A stretch of 64,000 bases of DNA, taken from contig NZ_SNVJ01000001.1 of assembly GCF_009829925.1 (NCBI RefSeq), forward strand, positions 186,001 through 250,000, read 5' to 3'. Below the pieces are notes generated by a model, which was given only the letters and a program-made list of their open reading frames with translations, did no database searches and was not told where the DNA came from. Positions 35,543-47,100 of the stretch are shown here, one piece after another. This DNA is from Teichococcus coralli (GTDB lineage: Bacteria; Pseudomonadota; Alphaproteobacteria; Acetobacterales; Acetobacteraceae). A program made the translations under genes and the position numbers. Within the stretch, counting starts at the first letter, position 1. Every line of letters begins with the position of its first letter.

Positions 35543-36841
35543 CTAGCCGAATCGGCAGGGGTCGTAAGGCTCTATCGGAATCTCCGGCCTGCGCCCTGCC
35601 AGGATCGCGCCGACCAATCGGGCGGTGCGTGGCGCCGCCACCATTCCCGTATGAGCGTGACCGAAGGCCAGCACCACGTCGGAGCAGCCGCGGGCGGGGC
35701 CGATGCAGGGCAGCGCATCGGGCAGGCTCGGCCGATTGCCCATCCAGAGCTTCACCCGCTCCGCCGGCAGGTCGCGCGGCAGGCCGGGAAAGGTGCGCAG
35801 CAGGTAGTCGCGCAGGATTTCGGCGCGCCTCCAGTTGGGCGCCGCCCCGAGCGCGGCGATTTCCACCTGCCCGGCCACCCTCAGGCCGGTGTTCGTCATG
35901 GTGACGGCCATTTTGCCGTCCGAGGGCATCAGGGGAATGCGGGGCCCCGCCTCCGGGCTCGCGATCACCGCGTGGTAGCCGCGCTCCGTCTGCAACGGCA
36001 CCTTGTGCCCGACCATGGCGGCCAGCAGCTTCGAATGGGCACCGGCGGCGATCACCGCACGATCGGCCGCGACCTCGCCCTGGCTGGTGGTGACCGCGCG
36101 CAGCCTTCCGCCCTCGATGCGGAACCCGGTGGCGCCGGCGCGCAGGCGCTGCGCCCCTTCCCGCTCCGCCAGCGCCACCAGTGCGGACACATAGGCGCCG
36201 GGGTCGCGGACATGCCCCGCTTCCTCGAACAGCGCGCCAAAGGTGTATCGCCGGTCCAGTTCGGGCTCGCGCTGGCGCAGTTCCTCCGCCGCGATCTCCC
36301 GCCAGCTGAGGCCGACCGCCTTGCGGACGCGATAGCCCAGCGCCTCGGCCTCATACGCGGCGCGGTCGGGGTAGATGTACATCAGCCCCGTGCGGGCGAT
36401 CAGCTCCGGCACGCCGGCCTGCTCGGCGAGTTCCTGGTGCAGCAGCGGAGCGTCACGCAGCAGCGGCCGCAGGCCACGGGCGATGCGCAGCACCTTCTCC
36501 TCCGTCCAGGAAGACCAGAGGAAGCGCAGCAGCCATGGCGCCACGCGCGGCAGATAGCCCCAGCGCACCGCAAGCGGCCCGAGCGGGTCGCGCAGGAAAC
36601 CCGGCACCTTCCTCCAGGTGCCCGGCCCGGCCGTCGGCAGCACGGATTGCGGAGAGAGCCAGGCGCCGTTGCCGTAGCTGGCGGCCTGCTCGCCGCCCGG
36701 CTCGCCGGGATCGAGGATGGTGACGCGGAAGCCTTCGCGCAGCGCCTCAAGTGCGCTGGTGGCGCCGATGATTCCGGCGCCGATCACCACGACATGGCCG
36801 CGCGCCGCGGCGCCTGTGTTCGTGGCCTGGTCCATCGGCAC
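35543..36841 (-). CDS. DadA-like FAD-dependent amino acid dehydrogenase
   Basis: A 432-residue flavoprotein of the DAO family. The N-terminal dinucleotide-binding motif is HVVVIGAGIIGATSALEALR. GEQAASYGNGAWLSP is the DadA-type flavin loop, and the C-terminal part has GNRPSLPDALPCIGPA and AFGHAHTGMVAAP. Such enzymes oxidise D-amino acids or related imino acids and pass electrons to the membrane quinone pool. The substrate is not fixed. An ATG two codons in (36835) is equally possible. It follows coxM by 84 bases on the same strand and could be read from the same promoter. Confidence 0.9.
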   Translation of the reverse strand: MPMDQATNTGAAARGHVVVIGAGIIGATSALEALREGFRVTILDPGEPGGEQAASYGNGAWLSPQSVLPTAGPGTWRKVPGFLRDPLGPLAVRWGYLPRVAPWLLRFLWSSWTEEKVLRIARGLRPLLRDAPLLHQELAEQAGVPELIARTGLMYIYPDRAAYEAEALGYRVRKAVGLSWREIAAEELRQREPELDRRYTFGALFEEAGHVRDPGAYVSALVALAEREGAQRLRAGATGFRIEGGRLRAVTTSQGEVAADRAVIAAGAHSKLLAAMVGHKVPLQTERGYHAVIASPEAGPRIPLMPSDGKMAVTMTNTGLRVAGQVEIAALGAAPNWRRAEILRDYLLRTFPGLPRDLPAERVKLWMGNRPSLPDALPCIGPARGCSDVVLAFGHAHTGMVAAPRTARLVGAILAGRRPEIPIEPYDPCRFG

Positions 36842-36925
36842 GCTCTGCCCTCACCCATGCTTCAGAGGGCCACAGGGTGCCGCAAGCGGCGGGCCGGCGG
36901 AAGGGCCGGCCCGCCGGATTTCCGC

Positions 36926-37720
36926 CTAGCCGGCGTCCGCCACCGCGCGCCTGGCCATCACCGTCACCAGGCTGGCACGATACTCGGCGCTGCCATGGAT
37001 GTCGCTGTTCAGCTCGTCCGGCGCCTGCTTCACCTTGGCCACGGCATCGGGCGACCAGTTGGCGGTGAGCGCCGCTTCCATCTCCTGCTGCCGGAAGGCG
37101 CAGGGCCCGGCGCCGTTGACGCCCACGCGCACGCCGCTCGGTCCCTTGGCGACAAACACGCCGGTCATGGAGTAGCGGCTGGCCGGGTTGCGCATTTTGG
37201 CGTAGCCGGCCTTCTCCGGAACCGGGAAGGAGACGGCGGTGACCAGCTCGTCCGGCTCCAGGGCGGTGGTGAACATGCCCAGGAAGAACGCGTCGGCCGG
37301 GATGGAGCGACGGTCGGTGATGATGGTGGCGCCGAGCGCCAGGGCGGCGGCGGGATAGTCGGCCGCAGGGTCGTTGTTGGCCATGCTGCCGCCGAGGGTG
37401 CCGCGGTTGCGCACCTGCGTGTCGCCGATGGTGGAGGCCATGCGCGCCAGGGCCGGGATCGCCGCCAGGATCTGCGGATGGGTGGCGATCTCGTAGTGCC
37501 TGGTCAGCGCGCCGATGACGATGTTGCCGCCTTCCTTGCGCACGCCCTGCAGCTCGGCGATGCCGGAGAGGTCCACCACATAGCTCGGCTTGTTGAGCCG
37601 GTGCTTCAGCGCCGGCAGCAGCGTCATGCCACCGGAGATGGCCTTGGCCTCCGGGTCGGCCGCCAGCAGCTTCACCGCATCCGCGATGCTGGACGGCTTG
37701 TGGTACTCGAAATCATACAT
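36926..37720 (-). CDS. Molybdenum hydroxylase FAD-binding medium subunit (CoxM-like)
   Basis: A 264-residue subunit of the xanthine-oxidase family. The FAD site is formed by AKAISGGMTLLPALKHRL and ASTIGDTQVRNRGTLGGSMANNDPAAD. It passes electrons from the Fe-S subunit to FAD and then to an acceptor. Its 14-base distance from the large subunit shows one operon: small, large, medium subunit in order of transcription. As with the large subunit, carbon monoxide should not be assumed as substrate. Confidence 0.93.
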   Translation of the reverse strand: MYDFEYHKPSSIADAVKLLAADPEAKAISGGMTLLPALKHRLNKPSYVVDLSGIAELQGVRKEGGNIVIGALTRHYEIATHPQILAAIPALARMASTIGDTQVRNRGTLGGSMANNDPAADYPAAALALGATIITDRRSIPADAFFLGMFTTALEPDELVTAVSFPVPEKAGYAKMRNPASRYSMTGVFVAKGPSGVRVGVNGAGPCAFRQQEMEAALTANWSPDAVAKVKQAPDELNSDIHGSAEYRASLVTVMARRAVADAG

Positions 37721-37733
37721 CGCGCTGGGCTCC

Positions 37734-40139
37734 CTACTCGGCCGCCGCCGGCAGGTCTGCCCCGCCGCGGCCCTGATGAATGATGGACCAGATCTTCGCT
37801 GGTGTCGCCGGCATCTCGACATGGGTCACGCCATGGTCACGCAGCGCGTCCACCACGGCGTTGATGACGGCGGGCGGCGAGCCGATGGCGCCCACCTCGC
37901 CGCAGCCCTTCACGCCGAGCGGGTTGTGCGTGCAGAGCGTGGTGCTGGTCGAGACCTGGAAGGACGGCAGGTCCTTCGCCCGCGGCATGGCGTAGTCGTT
38001 GAAGCTGGCGGAGAGGAGCTGGCCGTCCCCGTCATAGACGGTGTGCTCGATCAGCGCCTGCCCGATGCCCTGCGCCAGCCCGCCCTGGATCTGCCCCTCG
38101 ACGATCATCGGGTTGATGACCCGGCCGACGTCGTCGCAAGCGGTGAAGTTCACCACCGCCACCTCGCCGGTGTCGGGGTCGATCTCCACCTCGCAGATGT
38201 GGCAGCCACCGGGGAAGGTGAAGTTCTTCGGGTCGTAGAAGGCGGTTTCCTCCAGCCCGGGCTCGAGCTCCTCAATCGGGTAGTCGTGCGGCACGTAGGC
38301 CGCCATGCTGATCTCGGCAAAGGCCTTGCTGCGGTCGGTACCGGCGACGCGGAACTGGCCGTCGCTGAACTCGATGTCCTCGACCGCCGCCTCCATCAGG
38401 TGCGCCGCGATCTTCTTGCCCTTGGCGATGATCTTGTCCATCGCCTTGACCATCGCGGTGCCGCCAACCGCCAGCGAGCGCGAGCCGTAGGTGCCCATTC
38501 CGAAGGGGATCTTGCCGGTGTCGCCGTGCACGATCTCCACCTGGTCGAAGGGCACGCCGAGCTTCTCGGTGACGAGCTGGGCGAAGGTCGTCTCGTGCCC
38601 CTGCCCGTGGCTGTGCGTGCCGGTGAAGACCGAGACGCTGCCGGTCGGGTGAACGCGGATGTTGGCCACCTCGTAGAGCCCGGCGCGCGCGCCGAGCTGG
38701 CCGACCAGCTTGGAGGGCGCGATGCCGCAGGCCTCCAGATAGGTGGAGATGCCGATGCCGCGCAGCTTGCCGCGCGCCCTGGCCTCGGTTCGCCGCGCCT
38801 CGAAGCCGGCGAAGTCCGCGGCCTCGAGCGCGACGCGCAACGTCGCCTCGTAGTCGCCGCTGTCGTATTGCAGGGCGACCGGCGTCTGGTACGGGAACTG
38901 GTCCGGCCGGATGAAGTTCTTGCGGCGGATCTCGGTCCGGTCCATGCCCATTTCGCGGGCCGCGACGTCCACCAACCGCTCCAGCAGGTAGGTCGTCTCC
39001 GGACGCCCGGCACCGCGATAGGCGTCCACCGGCACGGTGGAGGTGAACACCGCCTTCACCTGCCCATGGATCGCCGGCGTGGTGTAGACGCCGGCCAGCA
39101 GCGTTGCGCTGAGATAGGTCGGCACCGCCGGCGCGAAGGTGGAGAGATAAGCGCCCATATTGGCCAGGGTGGAGACCCGCAGCCCGAGGAAGCGCCCTTC
39201 TTCGTCGAGGGCCAGTTCGGCATGGGTGACGTGGTCGCGGCCATGCGCGTCGGAGATGAAGCTCTCCGTGCGCTCGGCGGTCCATTTCACCGGGCGCTTC
39301 AACTGCGCCGCCGACCAGGTGACCAGCGCCTCCTCGGCATAGTGGTAGATCTTGCTGCCGAAGCCGCCACCGACATCCGGCGCCACCACCCGCAGCTTGT
39401 GCTCCGGCACCTTCAGCACGAAGGCGCCCATCAGCAGGCGGATCACATGCGGGTTCTGGCTGGTGGTCCAGAGCGTGTGCTCGCCGCTGTTGGGGTCATA
39501 CTCGCCGAGCGCGGCGCGCGGCTCCATGGCGTTCGGCACCAGCCGGTTGTTGGTGGTGTCGAACCGCACCACCTTGTGCGCCCGCGCGAAGGCCGCATCC
39601 GTCGCGGCGGCGTCGCCGATCTCCCAGTCGAAGCAGATGTTGCCCGGCGCCTCGTCATGCAGCGCGGCGGCGCCGGGCGCGATGGCGGCCTCGATGGTCG
39701 TCGCCGCCGCGAGCGGCGCGTAGTCCACCAGGATCGCCTCGGCCGCGTCACGCGCCTGGGAGCGGGTTTCCGCCACCACCAGCGCCACAGGGTCGCCGAC
39801 ATGCCGCACCTTGCCGAGGGCAAGCACGGGATGCGCCGGCTCGGCCATCACCTTGCCGCCCTTGCCGGTGACCTGCCAGCCGCAGGGCACCCCACCCAGC
39901 CCCGCCGCCGCGAGGTCCTGGCCGGTATAGATCGCCTGCACGCCCGGCATGGCCGCCGCGGCGGCCGTGTCGATGCGCTCGATCCGCGCATGGGCATGGG
40001 GGCTGCGCAGGACCCAGGCGTGGAGCTGGCCCGGGCGGTTCAGGTCGTCCGTGTACTGGCCGCGGCCGGTGAGGAAGCGGAGATCCTCCTTCCGCCTCAC
40101 ACTGGCCCCGATGCCCTCGAAGGGAATCGTGACGTTCAT
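37734..40139 (-). CDS. Molybdenum hydroxylase large subunit, form II (CoxL-like)
   Basis: An 801-residue molybdopterin-binding subunit. It starts [20 protein letters not shown] as the family does. The active-site loop reads [11 protein letters not shown], the form II pattern; true aerobic CO dehydrogenase has AYxCSFR. The catalytic Glu is in [16 protein letters not shown]. The enzyme hydroxylates an aromatic, aldehyde or N-heterocyclic compound using water. The ATG at 40139 has GGGAGG nine bases upstream; an ATG at 40169 lacks it. It lies between coxS-like and coxM-like genes. Confidence 0.93.
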   Translation of the reverse strand: MNVTIPFEGIGASVRRKEDLRFLTGRGQYTDDLNRPGQLHAWVLRSPHAHARIERIDTAAAAAMPGVQAIYTGQDLAAAGLGGVPCGWQVTGKGGKVMAEPAHPVLALGKVRHVGDPVALVVAETRSQARDAAEAILVDYAPLAAATTIEAAIAPGAAALHDEAPGNICFDWEIGDAAATDAAFARAHKVVRFDTTNNRLVPNAMEPRAALGEYDPNSGEHTLWTTSQNPHVIRLLMGAFVLKVPEHKLRVVAPDVGGGFGSKIYHYAEEALVTWSAAQLKRPVKWTAERTESFISDAHGRDHVTHAELALDEEGRFLGLRVSTLANMGAYLSTFAPAVPTYLSATLLAGVYTTPAIHGQVKAVFTSTVPVDAYRGAGRPETTYLLERLVDVAAREMGMDRTEIRRKNFIRPDQFPYQTPVALQYDSGDYEATLRVALEAADFAGFEARRTEARARGKLRGIGISTYLEACGIAPSKLVGQLGARAGLYEVANIRVHPTGSVSVFTGTHSHGQGHETTFAQLVTEKLGVPFDQVEIVHGDTGKIPFGMGTYGSRSLAVGGTAMVKAMDKIIAKGKKIAAHLMEAAVEDIEFSDGQFRVAGTDRSKAFAEISMAAYVPHDYPIEELEPGLEETAFYDPKNFTFPGGCHICEVEIDPDTGEVAVVNFTACDDVGRVINPMIVEGQIQGGLAQGIGQALIEHTVYDGDGQLLSASFNDYAMPRAKDLPSFQVSTSTTLCTHNPLGVKGCGEVGAIGSPPAVINAVVDALRDHGVTHVEMPATPAKIWSIIHQGRGGADLPAAAE

Positions 40140-40221
40140 GGAAATCGCCTCCCAAAGGCGTTCTTGCACATGTCACGCCGGCCTTATGACGGCCGGTCGT
40201 CGCATCCCACGGGGGCCGGGA

Positions 40222-40725
<504 letters not shown>

Positions 40726-40854
40726 GTCGCTTCTCCCCCATGCGCGAATGCCGCCGCGATGCGCGGCGGCCTTGGCGGCAAACGTCATCCCAGCAGGCAG
40801 GGCCCGTCAAGCGGGCGGATGCGGCGAGACGGCAAAAGCGGGGCGCATTATGGC

Positions 40855-40873
40855 GCGAATGCGATGCGTTCGC
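40855..40873. promoter_or_regulatory. Candidate operator upstream of the molybdenum hydroxylase operon
   Basis: GCGAATGC-GAT-GCGTTCGC is an 8-bp inverted repeat with one mismatch, located 130 bases before the small subunit start. It is inside the only 270-base gap between this operon and the peptide transporter. No regulator gene is adjacent. Confidence 0.3.
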
Positions 40874-40995
40874 AAACACACGGGCGACCTGCTCCGCCTG
40901 GAAGCAAGGGGAGCAGACAGCCTCCGCGCACATCACCGCCCGAGCGCGTGGCAGAAGGCCCGAAGGAGCCGCCTCCCCCGGGCTTTCATTCAGCT

Positions 40996-42047
40996 TCAGG
41001 CCCCGGCGGGAAGGCTGCGCGCCAGCGGGTTCTTCTCGGCCGGCAGGTCGTGCAGGTGACAGGCCGCCCACTGGCCGGGCTGCGTCTGCTGCAGGCGCGG
41101 TACGTCCGTCCGGCAGCGGTCGAAGGCATAGGGGCAGCGGGTATGGAAGCGGCAGCCGCTGGGCGGGTTGATCGGGCTCGGCACGTCGCCCTTCAGCACG
41201 ATGCGCTGCCGGCCGGCCCCCGGCTCCGGCACCGGCACCGCGGAAAGCAGCGCCTCGGTATAAGGGTGCTTCGGTGCGCCGAAGAGGGCGCGGCGCGGCG
41301 CGATCTCGACGATCTGGCCGAGATACATGACCGCCACGCGGTGCGTCATGTGCTCGACGATGGCCAGGTCGTGGCTGATGAACAGCATCGCCAGGCCGAG
41401 TTCCTGCTGCAGCTCCTGCAGCAGGTTGACGATCTGCGCCTTCACCGAGACGTCGAGGGCGGAGACGGCCTCGTCGCAGATGATCAGGTCGGGCTCGCCC
41501 GCCAGCGCGCGCGCGATGCAGATGCGCTGCCGCTGCCCGCCCGAGAACTCGTGCGGCCAGCGGTTCGCGGAATCCCGCGGCAGGCGCACGAGATCAATCA
41601 GGCTGGCGATGCGCGCGTCGAGATCGGCGCTGCTCTTCGCGAGGCCGAAGTTGCGGATCGGCTCGGCCAGCAGGTCCCTCACCCGCATGCGTGGATTGAG
41701 GCTGCTGAAGGGGTCCTGGAAAATCACGCCCATGCGCCGCCGCAGGGGACGGAGCTGGCCCTGCGACATGTCGTCGATGCGCGTGCCGTCCAGCACCACC
41801 TGCCCGTCGGTCGGCGGAAAGAGGCGCAGCAGCGCCTTGCCGACGGTGGACTTGCCGCAGCCGGATTCGCCGACCAGAGAAAGCGTCTCGCCCTTCTCGA
41901 TATGGAAGGAGACGCCGTCCACCGCATAAACATAGCCGGTCGTGCCGCCGAAGAAGCCGGCCCGGATCGGGAAGTGCTTCTTGAGGTCGTTCACCTCCAG
42001 CAGCGGGCGATGGCTGCGGTGCGGGGGATGGGTTCCCATCGTCATGC

Positions 42048-42051
<4 letters not shown>
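40996..42051 (-). CDS. Peptide/nickel ABC transporter ATP-binding protein (DppF type)
   Basis: A 351-residue ABC ATPase. Walker A is [16 protein letters not shown], the signature [15 protein letters not shown] and Walker [15 protein letters not shown]. The C-terminal oligopeptide extension has [14 protein letters not shown] with the conserved Cys cluster. It pairs with the DppD-type subunit to power uptake through DppBC. Its ATG overlaps the DppD stop by four bases (ATGA). The order in transcription is binding protein, DppB, DppC, DppD, DppF. Confidence 0.95.
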
Positions 42052-43040
<989 letters not shown>

Positions 43041-43044
43041 AGGG

Positions 43045-43971
43045 TTACACCCGCTTCGCCAGGCGCGGATCGAGCGAATCCCGCAGGCCGTCGCCCAGCA
43101 GGTTCACCGCCAGCACGGTGATGGAGAGGAAGATGGCGGGAAAGAACACGATGTAGGGCTTCACCTGCCAGAGCGCGCGGCCCTCGGCCATGATGTTCCC
43201 CCAGGAGGGAATGATCGGCGGCGTGCCGGCGCCGATGAAGGAGAGGATCGCCTCGGCGATCATCGCGGCGGCGCAGATGTAGGTCGCCTGCACGGTCATC
43301 GGCGCCAGCGTGTTGGGCAGGATGTGCCGCCAGATGATGACCGGCGTGCGCGTGCCGGAGGCGATCGCCGCATCGACATAGGGCTGCTCGCGCAACGACA
43401 GCACGACGCCGCGCACGAGCCGCGAGACGCGGGGGATTTCGGCCACGGTGATGGCCAGGATGACGTTGCCGACCGAGCCGCGCGTCAGGGCCATCAGGGC
43501 GATCGCGAGCAGGATGGAAGGGATCGACATCAACCCGTCCATGATGCGCATGATGATGCTGTCAGCCCAGCGCACGAAGCCGGAGACGAGGCCGATGAAA
43601 AGCCCGATGACCGAGGAGAAGAAGGCGACGCCGAAGCCCACGATCAGCGAGACGCGGGCGCCATAGAGCACGCGCGAATACACGTCGCGCCCCAGCATGT
43701 CGGTGCCGAACCAGGCAGCGGCGGAAGGGTTGCGGGTACGCATCACCGGCGCAAGGGCGGTCGGGTCCTTGGTCCAGAGCCAGGGCGCGAAGACGGCGAT
43801 GAACAGCATCACCAGCAGCAGGAAGCCGCCGACCGCGATGGTCGGGTGGCGCCACAGATAGCCGACGAACCCCTTGGGCGGGCTCCTCGTCGCCAGAATG
43901 TCCGGCATCGGCGCCGCCTTGGCGACGCTCTTCGGGGAAACCGCGCCCGGAGGCAGGATGGTGGTGCTCAA
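43045..43971 (-). CDS. Peptide ABC transporter permease (DppC type)
   Basis: A 308-residue permease with an N-terminal OppC_N segment (about 37-60) and five further membrane helices. The family loop is [19 protein letters not shown]; the EAA-type loop is [19 protein letters not shown]. It is the second membrane subunit for oligopeptide, dipeptide or nickel uptake. Its start overlaps the DppB-type gene end by four bases (ATGA). Confidence 0.94.
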   Translation of the reverse strand: MSTTILPPGAVSPKSVAKAAPMPDILATRSPPKGFVGYLWRHPTIAVGGFLLLVMLFIAVFAPWLWTKDPTALAPVMRTRNPSAAAWFGTDMLGRDVYSRVLYGARVSLIVGFGVAFFSSVIGLFIGLVSGFVRWADSIIMRIMDGLMSIPSILLAIALMALTRGSVGNVILAITVAEIPRVSRLVRGVVLSLREQPYVDAAIASGTRTPVIIWRHILPNTLAPMTVQATYICAAAMIAEAILSFIGAGTPPIIPSWGNIMAEGRALWQVKPYIVFFPAIFLSITVLAVNLLGDGLRDSLDPRLAKRV

Positions 43972-44909
43972 TACCGGATCCTCGGGTCGAACAGGGTGTA
44001 GCTCAGGTCGATCAGCAGGTTCACCAGCACATAGGCGAAGCTGAAGAGCAGGATGACGCCCTGGATGACGGGGTAGTCGCGCCGCAGGATGGCATCAACC
44101 GTGAGGCGGCCGAGGCCGGGAATGGCGAAGACGCTTTCCGTCACCACCGCGCCGCCGATCAGCAGCGCAACGCCGATGCCGATGACGGTGACGATCGGCA
44201 CGGCGGCGTTCTTCAGCGCGTGCAGGAACAGGACGGTGCGCTGCCCCGCGCCCTTGGCGCGTGCGGTGCGGATATAGTCCTGCTGCAGGACCTCCAGCAT
44301 GGTGGCACGGGTGATGCGCGCGATCAGCGCGGTGTACCCGCCACCAAGTGCAACCGCCGGCAGCACGAGGTTCTGGAGCCAGCGGCCGACGCCCTCGGAA
44401 ATCGGCGTGTAGCCCTGCACCGGGAACCAGTCGAGCTGCAGCGCGAAGTAGTAGGCCAGCAGGTAGCCCACCACGAAGACCGGGACGGAGAAGTTCAGCA
44501 CCGAGAAGACCATCACCAGGCGATCAATCCAGGAGCCGCTCTTCCAAGCAGCGATCACGCCCAGCGGAACAGCGATGGCGATCGCCAGCCCCAGGGTGAC
44601 CACCATCAGTGAGAGCGTCGGCTCGATGCGCTGCGCGATCATGCGCGTCACCGGCAGGTTGGTGAAGATCGAGGTGCCGAGATCTCCCTGGAGGATGCGC
44701 CAGACCCATTCCCCGAACCGGATCAGATAAGGGCGGTCAAGGCCAAGGCTGGCGCGGATGCGCTCCACATCGGCCGGCGTGGCCTGGTCACCCGCGATGA
44801 CCGCCGCCGGATCGCCGGGGGCGATATAGAGCAGGCTGAAGACAAACAAGGCGACGATCGCCATCACGGGGATGGTCGCCAGGACACGACGGACGATATA
44901 GGCGAACAT
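43968..44909 (-). CDS. Peptide ABC transporter permease (DppB type)
   Basis: A 313-residue permease with six membrane helices. The N-terminus [20 protein letters not shown] and the loop [19 protein letters not shown] close to the end are typical of DppB/OppB. The EAA loop is [20 protein letters not shown]. It lies eight bases after the binding-protein stop, so the transporter operon runs from 46531 to 40996 or farther upstream. Confidence 0.95.
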   Translation of the reverse strand: MFAYIVRRVLATIPVMAIVALFVFSLLYIAPGDPAAVIAGDQATPADVERIRASLGLDRPYLIRFGEWVWRILQGDLGTSIFTNLPVTRMIAQRIEPTLSLMVVTLGLAIAIAVPLGVIAAWKSGSWIDRLVMVFSVLNFSVPVFVVGYLLAYYFALQLDWFPVQGYTPISEGVGRWLQNLVLPAVALGGGYTALIARITRATMLEVLQQDYIRTARAKGAGQRTVLFLHALKNAAVPIVTVIGIGVALLIGGAVVTESVFAIPGLGRLTVDAILRRDYPVIQGVILLFSFAYVLVNLLIDLSYTLFDPRIRY

Positions 44910-44917
44910 GGTTCAGT

Positions 44918-46531
44918 TTATGCCTTCGCGACGTTCCAGACGAAGGGGATCGGCGCCTTCACGATGCCGGTGATGTTGCTCCGCCACGCCTGGTAGGACA
45001 GGAAGAAACCGGTTGGAAGCCACATGCCGTAGTCCATGGCAAGCTTGTTCATCTTAGACACGGCAGCTTTCTCCCCCGGGAGATCCGGTGCGGCGAACCA
45101 CTCGTCGCGCGCCGCCTCGATCTCTTCGTTTTTCGGCCAGCCGAACCAGGCCTGATCGCCATTGGCGCGGATGGCGGTGTAGCTGGCCGGGTTGATGCAG
45201 TCGGCGCCGGCATGCCAGGTGTGGAAGATGTGCCACCCGCCCTTGCCAGGCGGCTCCTTGCTCGCCCGGCGCGCACCGACGGTACCCCAGTCGGTGGCGA
45301 CAAAGTCGAGATTCATCCCGAGCCGCTTCAGCAGATCCGCCGTGACGTCGCCCTGCGCCTTGGTGATCGCCATGTCCTGCGCCACCAGCACGGTGATCGG
45401 CTCGCCCTTGTAGCCGGCCTCCGCCAGCAGCTTCTTGGCGGCATCCATCCGCCGCTCGCCCTTCAGGATGTCGCCGCCCTCCTCGGTGTAGAGCGGCGTG
45501 TCCGGCGTGAAGAAGGAAGGCAGCAGCTTGAACAGGTTCTCGTCGCTGCCGACGATCGCCCGCATGTAGTCCTCCTGGCTCGCCGCCATGAGGATCGCCC
45601 GGCGCGCCTTGACGTTGTCGAAAGGCGGAAAGAGGTGGTTCATGCGGAAGCTGCCGATGTTCCCGAGCGGGTCGGCGATATCCACCTTGATGCGGCGGTC
45701 GTTGCGCAGCACCGGCACGAGGTCCGGCAACGGCGTTTCCCACCAGTCGATCTCGCCGGACTGCAGCGCGGCCGAGGCCGTCGCCGCATCGGGCATGATC
45801 TTCCACTCGACACGGTCCACCAGTACCCGCTTGCCGCCGGCCATCCAGTCGGCCGGCTCCTCGCGCGGCACATAGCCGTCGAACCTTTCGAAAACCGCCT
45901 GCGCGCCTGGCACCCACTGGTCGCGCTTGAAGCGCAGCGGACCGGAGCCGACATGTTCCTCGATCTGCTTGAACGGGTCGGTCTTGGCGATCCGCTCCGG
46001 CATGACGAAACTGCAAGGCGAATTGTTCTTCGCCAGCGCCAGCAGCATCTTCGGGTAGGGCTTCTTCAGCGACCAGCGGAAGGTGCGGTCATCCACTGCC
46101 ACCAGCTCGTTCTGGATGCCACGGATCATCTGGCCCATCGGGTCGCGCACGGCCCAGCGATTCAGGCTGGCGACAGCGTCCTTCGCCAACACCGGCTCGC
46201 CGTCGTGGAACTTCAGCCCTGGCCGGAGCTTGAAAGTCCAGACCAGGCCGTCGTCCGAAACCTCCTCCGATTCGACCATCTGCCGCTTCGGCTGGAGCTG
46301 GGAATTGACCCCGTAAAGGGTGTCCCACACCATCATCGCCGCGTTGCGGACGACATACTGGGTGCCCCAGATCGGATCGAAGTTGGCAAGATTGGCTTGC
46401 GGCACGAAGCGCAGCGTGCGGGCGGCGGCGCCCTGCGCCAGCGCTGGCGCGGCCAGGCCGCCGGCAGTGGCGGCAAAGCCGCCTGCCCCTGCCGCAAGCT
46501 TCAGGAAGGATCGGCGTTCCATTATCGTCAT
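44918..46531 (-). CDS. Peptide ABC transporter substrate-binding protein, family 5
   Basis: A 537-residue DppA/OppA-type receptor with a clear twin-arginine signal, MERRSFLKLAAGAGG, ending ALAQG. The mature chain has the family start LANFDPIWGTQYVVRNAAMM and PGLKFHDGEPVLAKDAVASL, with later FFTPDTPLY. It captures peptides or other ligands and feeds the DppBCDF system directly downstream (eight bases). An ATG three codons in (46522) is an alternative start. It is a close paralogue of the receptor at 47101. Confidence 0.94.
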   Translation of the reverse strand: MTIMERRSFLKLAAGAGGFAATAGGLAAPALAQGAAARTLRFVPQANLANFDPIWGTQYVVRNAAMMVWDTLYGVNSQLQPKRQMVESEEVSDDGLVWTFKLRPGLKFHDGEPVLAKDAVASLNRWAVRDPMGQMIRGIQNELVAVDDRTFRWSLKKPYPKMLLALAKNNSPCSFVMPERIAKTDPFKQIEEHVGSGPLRFKRDQWVPGAQAVFERFDGYVPREEPADWMAGGKRVLVDRVEWKIMPDAATASAALQSGEIDWWETPLPDLVPVLRNDRRIKVDIADPLGNIGSFRMNHLFPPFDNVKARRAILMAASQEDYMRAIVGSDENLFKLLPSFFTPDTPLYTEEGGDILKGERRMDAAKKLLAEAGYKGEPITVLVAQDMAITKAQGDVTADLLKRLGMNLDFVATDWGTVGARRASKEPPGKGGWHIFHTWHAGADCINPASYTAIRANGDQAWFGWPKNEEIEAARDEWFAAPDLPGEKAAVSKMNKLAMDYGMWLPTGFFLSYQAWRSNITGIVKAPIPFVWNVAKA

Positions 46532-47100
46532 CCCTCGTCTCCCCGGCGGGGCTCTTGCCCTCGCCGCCCATGGTTCAAACCGCGGCCCTGTTTCCGCGGA
46601 GCCTGCTGGCGCTCCAGCACATAGCGTGCCACTGCCGAAGCAAATGCAGCCGGCCCGGTATGGTCCGGGCTCGGTGACGGCTTGTTGCCTGTTGCCAGAA
46701 GCAGCATCGGGCGGATTCGCGCGGCGTTCAAGGCGGCGCGGGCCCGAGGATCAATCATTTACGAAGGGAAGGCGGGGAACGGGCAGCGCCGACCACGGGG
46801 AGGCAGGGGCCAGGCTCCCACCTGGCAGGGGCTTCCGCCCTCGCCAGGACCGGCGAAACGGGAATCATGCCGCCGAAGAAATTTTCTGAAAGGCAAGAGC
46901 GGGCCTTAGGCTCTCCAACCGTCTGGCCTGCGGGAACTTTCGCGCCAGGGTTGTGTCCCGGAGGTCTGGGCCAACCTCCTGAGGTTAGCCAGCCTGGCCC
47001 TCCGTCGGGGAACGCCCCATCACACCTTTTGCGGCCTGGCAGAGACGACCCGGGCTCAAGCCCAATCGCCTCTGCCCTGCCCAGCCTGCTGGCAGGCCGC
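46532..47100. other. Long intergenic gap between two paralogous binding-protein genes
   Basis: This 569-base gap breaks the run of minus-strand transport genes. It contains competing short hairpins, GGAGGT (46960-46965), AACCTCC (46973-46979) and GAGGTT (46981-46986), where the central segment can pair with either side. A frame at 46528-46758 ends overlapping the next ATG but has low third-position GC and no ribosome-binding site. The promoter for the downstream operon probably lies here. Confidence 0.5.

Noticed and set aside
46528..46758. Possible 76-residue leader gene before the peptide receptor, ending in an ATGA overlap
   Set aside because: Third-position GC is much lower than in neighbours, no ribosome-binding site is visible, and no family is recognised; the overlap may be chance.
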